Source: JAAURS01 sp044923475
GTDB lineage: Bacteria; Cyanobacteriota; Cyanobacteriia; Thermosynechococcales; Thermosynechococcaceae
DNA length: 64,000 nt
Assembly (NCBI RefSeq): GCF_044923475.1
Contig: NZ_CP137338.1
Coordinates: 1,798,001-1,862,000 of the forward strand
Direction: 5' to 3'
Positions 59,950 through 64,000 of this stretch are shown here, piece after piece; positions within the stretch are counted from its first letter, which is position 1; every line of letters begins with the position of its first letter. The notes beneath the pieces were generated by a model that did not search any database, had not been told where the DNA came from, and saw only the letters and a program-made list of their open reading frames with translations. Made by a program: the position numbers and the translations under genes.

Positions 59950-61299
59950 CTACTCAAATTTGAGGGACTGGGACTGGGATAAGTTCCGAGAAATTTGACG
60001 CATCTCCTGGGCATAAGGGCAAAACGCAGCCAACTCCACCAGAATCCGTCGGGTAGAAACCGTTACCTTGGCAGCTCCTTTAATGAGCAACAACCGTAGG
60101 CGTTCCACCTGAGCCGTTGCCAGTTGTGTTCCATGGGCCGCTTGGCGAATTGCAATCATCAAAATGTAAGCAGCTTGAGCCAAGAGCAGACGAAACTGAT
60201 TGGCAATAAAAGTGCTGCAACTGAGACGATCTGCTTTGATGCCGAGTTTGAGTTCTTTAATGCGATGCTCGCTGTCGCCGCCGCGTTGAACGTAGAAGTG
60301 GTCGTACAATTCTTGAGGCGGTTGCTCCAGATTGGTCACCACAAATCGAGGATTGGGGCCTTGGTCGAGCCATTCTGCCTTCATGACTAATCGTCTGGGT
60401 TCATCCCACGTCCGTGCCGCGTAATAGACATCGTCAAACAAGCGAGCCTTTTGCTGGGTTTGGATGTGTTGCAATCTTGCCCGTTCGAGCAAATCGGCAA
60501 TTTTACGCTCCAATACCGCATTGCGGATAAAGCCAAGGGCATAGCCCACCTTGGAGCGTTCGCAAACCTGCATGATTTCGGGTAAGGAGAATCCCGCATC
60601 GCCTCGCAGAATCAGTCTCACAGACGGCCAAACGCGTTTGAGTCGCCAAAATAGCCAGCGTAAAATGCCTGCGACGCCTTTGCCTGAATGACTATTGCCC
60701 GCGCGTAACTGCAAAATCAACGGATACCCTGTACTGGCCTCGTTGATGAGCACTGGAAAGTACATATGATGACCGTAGTATCCATGGAAACAGCTCAATT
60801 GTTGATTCCCATGGGTTGGGTCGTCCCAGCCATCGATATCCAACACGATTTCGTCGGGTGCGCTCTTGTAGCGTTGGATGAATCCATCCACCATTCGGCT
60901 GCGCATGGCAGCGACTTCTGCTTTGCCAATGTGGTTCTCAAGTCGAGTGATGGTGGGTTGGCTTGCCAGTAAATCTGTTCCGACACTCGGCGATCGTCCG
61001 CAGGCAACCTTGAAGATGGGGTCGTGGCGCAGCACGTTACTGTCATTGGCATCTTCGTACCCTCCCACCATTTGATATACGCGTTGACTGACCAACTGAT
61101 GCAGGTTATGGGTGATTTTGCTCGGGTCGCGCCAGTCCTGGATACACGCTGACAATCCTCGACACACTTGAACCTGCTCTTCTGCTTGTCGAGCCAGCAA
61201 GATCCCGGCATCTGAGCTTAATTCTAGATCTGAAAATCGAACGACTAAAGGGCGTGGCGTGGGGAAATTGTAGGGCAGGTCCGAATGACACTCTGTCAT
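59950..61299 (-). CDS. IS1380-family transposase
   Basis: A 449-residue protein. The DDE core is DGFIQRYKSAPDEIVLDIDGWDDPTHGNQQLSCFHGYYGHHMYFPVL, LRGDAGFS and, further on, the Glu-containing HRIKELKLGIKADR. It starts at the ATG at 61299 and covers most of the element. It is intact and likely active. A shorter relic of a related enzyme lies at 7640-7903. Confidence 0.92.
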   Translation of the reverse strand: MTECHSDLPYNFPTPRPLVVRFSDLELSSDAGILLARQAEEQVQVCRGLSACIQDWRDPSKITHNLHQLVSQRVYQMVGGYEDANDSNVLRHDPIFKVACGRSPSVGTDLLASQPTITRLENHIGKAEVAAMRSRMVDGFIQRYKSAPDEIVLDIDGWDDPTHGNQQLSCFHGYYGHHMYFPVLINEASTGYPLILQLRAGNSHSGKGVAGILRWLFWRLKRVWPSVRLILRGDAGFSLPEIMQVCERSKVGYALGFIRNAVLERKIADLLERARLQHIQTQQKARLFDDVYYAARTWDEPRRLVMKAEWLDQGPNPRFVVTNLEQPPQELYDHFYVQRGGDSEHRIKELKLGIKADRLSCSTFIANQFRLLLAQAAYILMIAIRQAAHGTQLATAQVERLRLLLIKGAAKVTVSTRRILVELAAFCPYAQEMRQISRNLSQSQSLKFE

Positions 61300-61325
61300 G
61301 GCACAATGGAGATACTAAAAACTCT

Positions 61326-61359
61326 AGAGAGCCTGATTCTAAACCGTTTCAGGCTCTCT
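61326..61359. other. Leader hairpin of the IS1380-type element
   Basis: AGAGAGCCTGA (61326-61336) pairs with TCAGGCTCTCT (61349-61359), upstream of the transposase start. The relic at 9212-9245 has the same hairpin with one compensated pair. In many IS such hairpins shield the transposase gene from outside transcription. Confidence 0.75.
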
Positions 61360-61400
61360 TTTCTTGTGTTTTCCTATCTCTCATGAATTATCCAGGTTAA

Positions 61401-62778
61401 CCTGCTGGCCAAACAAGCCGAACTCTCCACCGCCCAACTCCGCAAAATCCATCAGACCCGTCTGGAATGTGCCCATGTCTTCAGCCCCATTGATGTCGTA
61501 GATTTCCTCGCTAAAGCCCCCGAAAAACGCGAATGGATCATCGCAGGCAAAATCCCCAGAGGTAGCACCATTGCCCTAATTGCCGATGGGGGAACGGGAA
61601 AAAGTCGCCTCAGTTATGACCTGGCCTTTGCGATCGCATCTGGTCAACCCTGGAACGGATTCCGAACCACTCAAGGCAAAGTCCTCATCATCCAAACCGA
61701 TGAACCGGATGTGGATTTCTCCGATTCCCTCAGAGATGCAAACTACGACCGATTTGAACGAGGACTGGTACAGGTCGAAACCGAATGGCAGTTTTCCCAA
61801 ATTCCCCAACTCACCCGTTGGGTTGAACAAGAGCAACCCCTGCTAGTGATCATCGACTCTTTCACCGCCGCCAACCGCGCCAGCGAACTGGATGAGAAAG
61901 ACACCAACTATGGCTCCTGCATTTACGACCTGCGAAACGTCGCCAACACTTACGGCTGCACTTTCCTGATTCTGCATCACACCAACAAACTCGGCGAGTC
62001 CAGAGGCACAACCGCAATCCCTGACAACGTGAGCGAGGTTTGGTATCTGCGGCATCCCAAGTCCGAAGACAACCTGCCCAACGATCGCCGCATCTGGAGC
62101 ATCGAAAAATCCCGCAGCCGTTGTTCCGGTAAATTTGCGATCGGCTTCGACCCAGACGAATGCGTGGTGGTCTATCACGGCGAACACCAGAGCACACCCA
62201 ACGGTCAGGGAAATCTAGAGGCAAGGCTGCTGGAACACTTTGGGCGATCGCCCGGAACCCCCTTCGAGATCGAAGAACTCGCCTTACAGTTCAGTAGCAG
62301 TGAAGCCCATCTCCGCAGACTGGTCAAACGCCTGTGGCGGCAAGGCCACATTTTAGAAGAAACACGACAAGTCCCGATCGCTGGATCCAAAGGCGGGATG
62401 ACCCGCAAAAAAGTTTACCTGTGTGACCCGATTAACGATGATCAAGTGCTTCAAACCCAGTCACAGCAAAGAGAAAAAGCACTTGATCATGATCCGCCCA
62501 AAAATGATCAAGTGCATCAAAGCCTTACAGGGCAAGAGGAAAAAGCACTTGATCATCCCATTCGTCACACAGGCGATCCATCAGCAACGGCATCGATGCC
62601 GCTCAAAGTGGGGGACTGGGTGGAAATCCTGACAGGTTATTTCGCCAGCAGACATGTTGAAATCATTGGATTCCCGAGAGAGAAACCCGGATGGGCGGAT
62701 GTAAAGGGCAAAGACTGGGCTATCACCCAACAGTATCAACAGAGCGATTTACGACTGATCAGGAGAGCACAGGTATGA
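61401..62778 (+). CDS. Primase-helicase, 3' half (hexameric RecA-like helicase)
   Basis: The frame continues the interrupted gene from 61401. Walker A IADGGTGKSRLSYDLAFAIASGQ, Walker B-like LVIIDSFTAAN, LILHHTNKLGESRGT and a winged-helix (EIEELALQFSSSEAHLRRLVKRLWRQGH) mark a RepA/AAA_25-type helicase. The C-terminus has a 22-residue tandem repeat (DQV-Q......REKALDH) encoded by a 66-bp repeat. A truncated form could start at the ATG at 61711. It ends by overlapping the next gene's start (ATGA). Confidence 0.82.
62439..62570. repeat. Iteron-like tandem 66-bp repeats inside the rep gene
   Basis: Four exact copies of TGATCAAGTGC alternate in orientation: direct at 62439-62449 and 62505-62515, inverted at 62479-62489 and 62545-62555. 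The spacing gives two 66-bp units, each a potential hairpin with 11-bp arms. Replication origins of satellites and plasmids often carry iterons in or near rep. Confidence 0.75.
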
Positions 62779-63074
62779 CAATGAAAACGACCGAAACCCA
62801 AGCCGTTTGGTGCAACAAACATGAAGCGACGAAAATTTTAGGGGTGTCAGACTCCACACTCAAGAAACTGCGCTTGACCAACCAGCTCATGGAAGGTATC
62901 CACTGGACACGCTTCTCAAGTCGCTGCGTTCGTTACAACGTAGAACTCCTCAAAGACTGGGCCGCGAATCGAACGCACACCGCCAATCACGATCAGGCGA
63001 TCGCAAACTATTTCAGTTCCCTACCTTCCGGTCAACCTCAACCGCGCCGGAAGCACGCCAAAAAAGCATCCTGA
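62775..63074 (+). CDS. Excisionase-like small DNA-binding protein
   Basis: A 99-residue protein, start overlapping the rep stop (ATGA). CNKHEATKILGVSDSTLKKLRLTNQLMEGIHWTRF is a helix-turn-helix/winged motif of MerR/excisionase type, followed by RYNVELLKDWAANR and a basic tail (QPRRKHAKKAS). In integrated elements such a protein positioned between rep and int usually directs excision. It is convergent with the integrase. Confidence 0.7.
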   Translation: MTMKTTETQAVWCNKHEATKILGVSDSTLKKLRLTNQLMEGIHWTRFSSRCVRYNVELLKDWAANRTHTANHDQAIANYFSSLPSGQPQPRRKHAKKAS

Positions 63075-63080
63075 AAACTA

Positions 63081-64000
63081 TTAGAGTTCAGGCACTGCGA
63101 TATGGTCAACAGGCTTTGCATACACCCGGTCGATCATTTGAGCCGAGTTGCCAACCCATTTTGCAAGCTGAATCGATGGAATATCTGCTTCTCTGCACAA
63201 ACTACAAAAGGTATGCCTTGTTTGATAGGCATTCCGATGCTCAATCTTATTCAAGGATTTCAGGACTGCTCTCCAAGCACGATTGGTAAAATTATGCCAA
63301 TCCACAAACTTGCCTTCAGGACTTGGAAACACCAATGATTCCGGTTTACAACCCTCTGGCTTAAGCGATTCCAAGAGTTGAGTGAGTTGAGCATTAATGG
63401 GGAATCTTCTAGACTTCTGAGTCTTAAGCCCGTCTTTAAGGACTAACCCTTTCCCGTTGTAGATGACCGCCTGCTCAAACATAATCGCAGTATGGTTAAT
63501 ATGTTTCCACTGCAAGGCGATCGCCTCCGAAGGTCTGCATCCCGTGAAAAACAAAAACTCGACCAAGGGGGCGTAATGACTGTAGTAGCGGTTGCCCTTG
63601 AATGCCTCAATAATGCGATCGCGCTCTTTTCGGGTGAAAGGGTTAATTTCTTCCTCTTCTGAACCCGACTTCTTGACCTTCACCTCTGATGCTCTGCCCT
63701 CAAAGGGATTAGAGCCAATCAGCCCAGATTTCTTCGCCCACTTACAGCAAGCAGAGAGATGCATCAATACTCGTCTCGTAGAATTGGCAGGGACATTGGC
63801 ACTCAGCCAATCGAAAATAGCTTGATCCTCGCTGGGCAACTTATGGGGGCATCGTTCCAGATGATTTGCCACCCACCCATACATTCTGACTGTCGCTGGC
63901 GATTTCCCAGACGACCTCGCTTTGCTATAGCGTTTCCACAACGCGGGTAAATCAAGAATTGAGCTAGGAATTGCGGTAATCGGGTCAGCCGTCGTCAAAA
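63081..64000 (-). CDS. int: Tyrosine recombinase/integrase (start at or beyond window edge)
   Basis: At least 305 residues; the first start-like codon is a TTG at 63998, so the gene may extend past the window. An N-terminal SAM-like core-binding domain (SPATVRMYGWVANHLERCP) precedes the catalytic domain: FFTGCRPSEAIALQW (Arg), LKTQKSRRFPI (Lys), AYQTRHTF (Arg/His), KWVGNSAQMIDRVYAKP (Tyr nucleophile). All expected residues are present except that the box-II first His is Tyr, seen in many integrases. It probably catalyses integration at a tRNA target, possibly tRNA-Thr. Confidence 0.9.
   Translation of the reverse strand, partial: LTTADPITAIPSSILDLPALWKRYSKARSSGKSPATVRMYGWVANHLERCPHKLPSEDQAIFDWLSANVPANSTRRVLMHLSACCKWAKKSGLIGSNPFEGRASEVKVKKSGSEEEEINPFTRKERDRIIEAFKGNRYYSHYAPLVEFLFFTGCRPSEAIALQWKHINHTAIMFEQAVIYNGKGLVLKDGLKTQKSRRFPINAQLTQLLESLKPEGCKPESLVFPSPEGKFVDWHNFTNRAWRAVLKSLNKIEHRNAYQTRHTFCSLCREADIPSIQLAKWVGNSAQMIDRVYAKPVDHIAVPEL

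Larger units (their letters stand above)
59780..61396 (-). mobile_element. IS1380-family insertion sequence splitting the primase-helicase gene
   Basis: 1,617 bp with ends CCTGCATTATTCACGAG and CCTGGATAATTCATGAG (reverse complement of the right end; 14 of 17 match). The target duplication TTAA lies at 59776-59779 and 61397-61400. TTAA restored once gives an uninterrupted host reading frame, confirming the boundaries. Confidence 0.9.

Noticed and set aside
62439..62570. CRISPR array
   Set aside because: The repeats are 11 bases, alternate in orientation and lie inside a coding frame; no regular spacer pattern and no cas genes in the window.

Overview
The window is from a cyanobacterium. HIP1-type octamers (GCGATCGC) are scattered throughout. 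Several families are typical of cyanobacteria: a DUF2808 protein, a DUF3616 protein, caspase/CHAT/NACHT/WD40 proteins, and proteins carrying a 'DLRGA.IGN..' tail. I cannot name the genus. All functions are read from motifs in the translations; no database was searched.

Layout. Bases 1-7.6 kb hold ordinary chromosomal genes: a 2-oxoacid-dehydrogenase-type acyltransferase, a GH51-like lipoprotein, a phosphoribosyltransferase, DUF2808 and DUF3616 proteins, a 58-residue Pmp3/YqaE peptide and a holin-IV-like membrane protein. From 7.6 to 14 kb lies an IS graveyard: two identical 1,306-bp ISAzo13-type elements, an IS1380 relic, an IS256-type element and broken host genes. From 14.0 to 18.8 kb is a three-gene HEAT-repeat/NACHT module whose largest product ends in a DUF4062 (TIR-like) effector region. 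At 19.4 kb is the 3' part of a tRNA-Thr(UGU) gene, a likely integration scar. From 19.5 to 24.1 kb are phage- or plasmid-type genes: a broken DUF1071 annealing protein, a DUF2958 protein, a SWIM protein and an XRE regulator with its own operator array.

From 24.7 to 44.4 kb almost every gene is on the minus strand and belongs to a dense caspase-like/CHAT/STAND island. It contains a caspase-STAND-FGE fusion, an EF-hand caspase, a CHAT-WD40 protein, a CHAT-NACHT protein, a triple-caspase/TPR protein with two degenerate caspase domains, another caspase, and a caspase pseudogene. Its upstream end carries two wall-degrading enzymes (VanY-type and T4-lysozyme-type) that lack signal peptides. From 45 to 51.5 kb are an AbiEi-type regulator without AbiEii and a translationally coupled operon built on a HerA/VirB4-like ATPase. 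From 53.5 to 56.9 kb is an ABC-three-component conflict system next to an IS5/IS1182-type element. A VapB antitoxin with an amber-mutated VapC follows.

From 57.9 to 64 kb is a compact replicative/integrative module: an S24 repressor, divergent operators, a primase-helicase split by an IS1380 element with TTAA target duplication, iteron-like repeats inside the rep gene, an excisionase-like protein and a tyrosine integrase. The orientation of the tRNA-Thr fragment, together with the integrase at the far right, suggests that about 19.45 to beyond 64 kb may be one integrated island loaded with regulated-death and anti-phage genes. This is inference.
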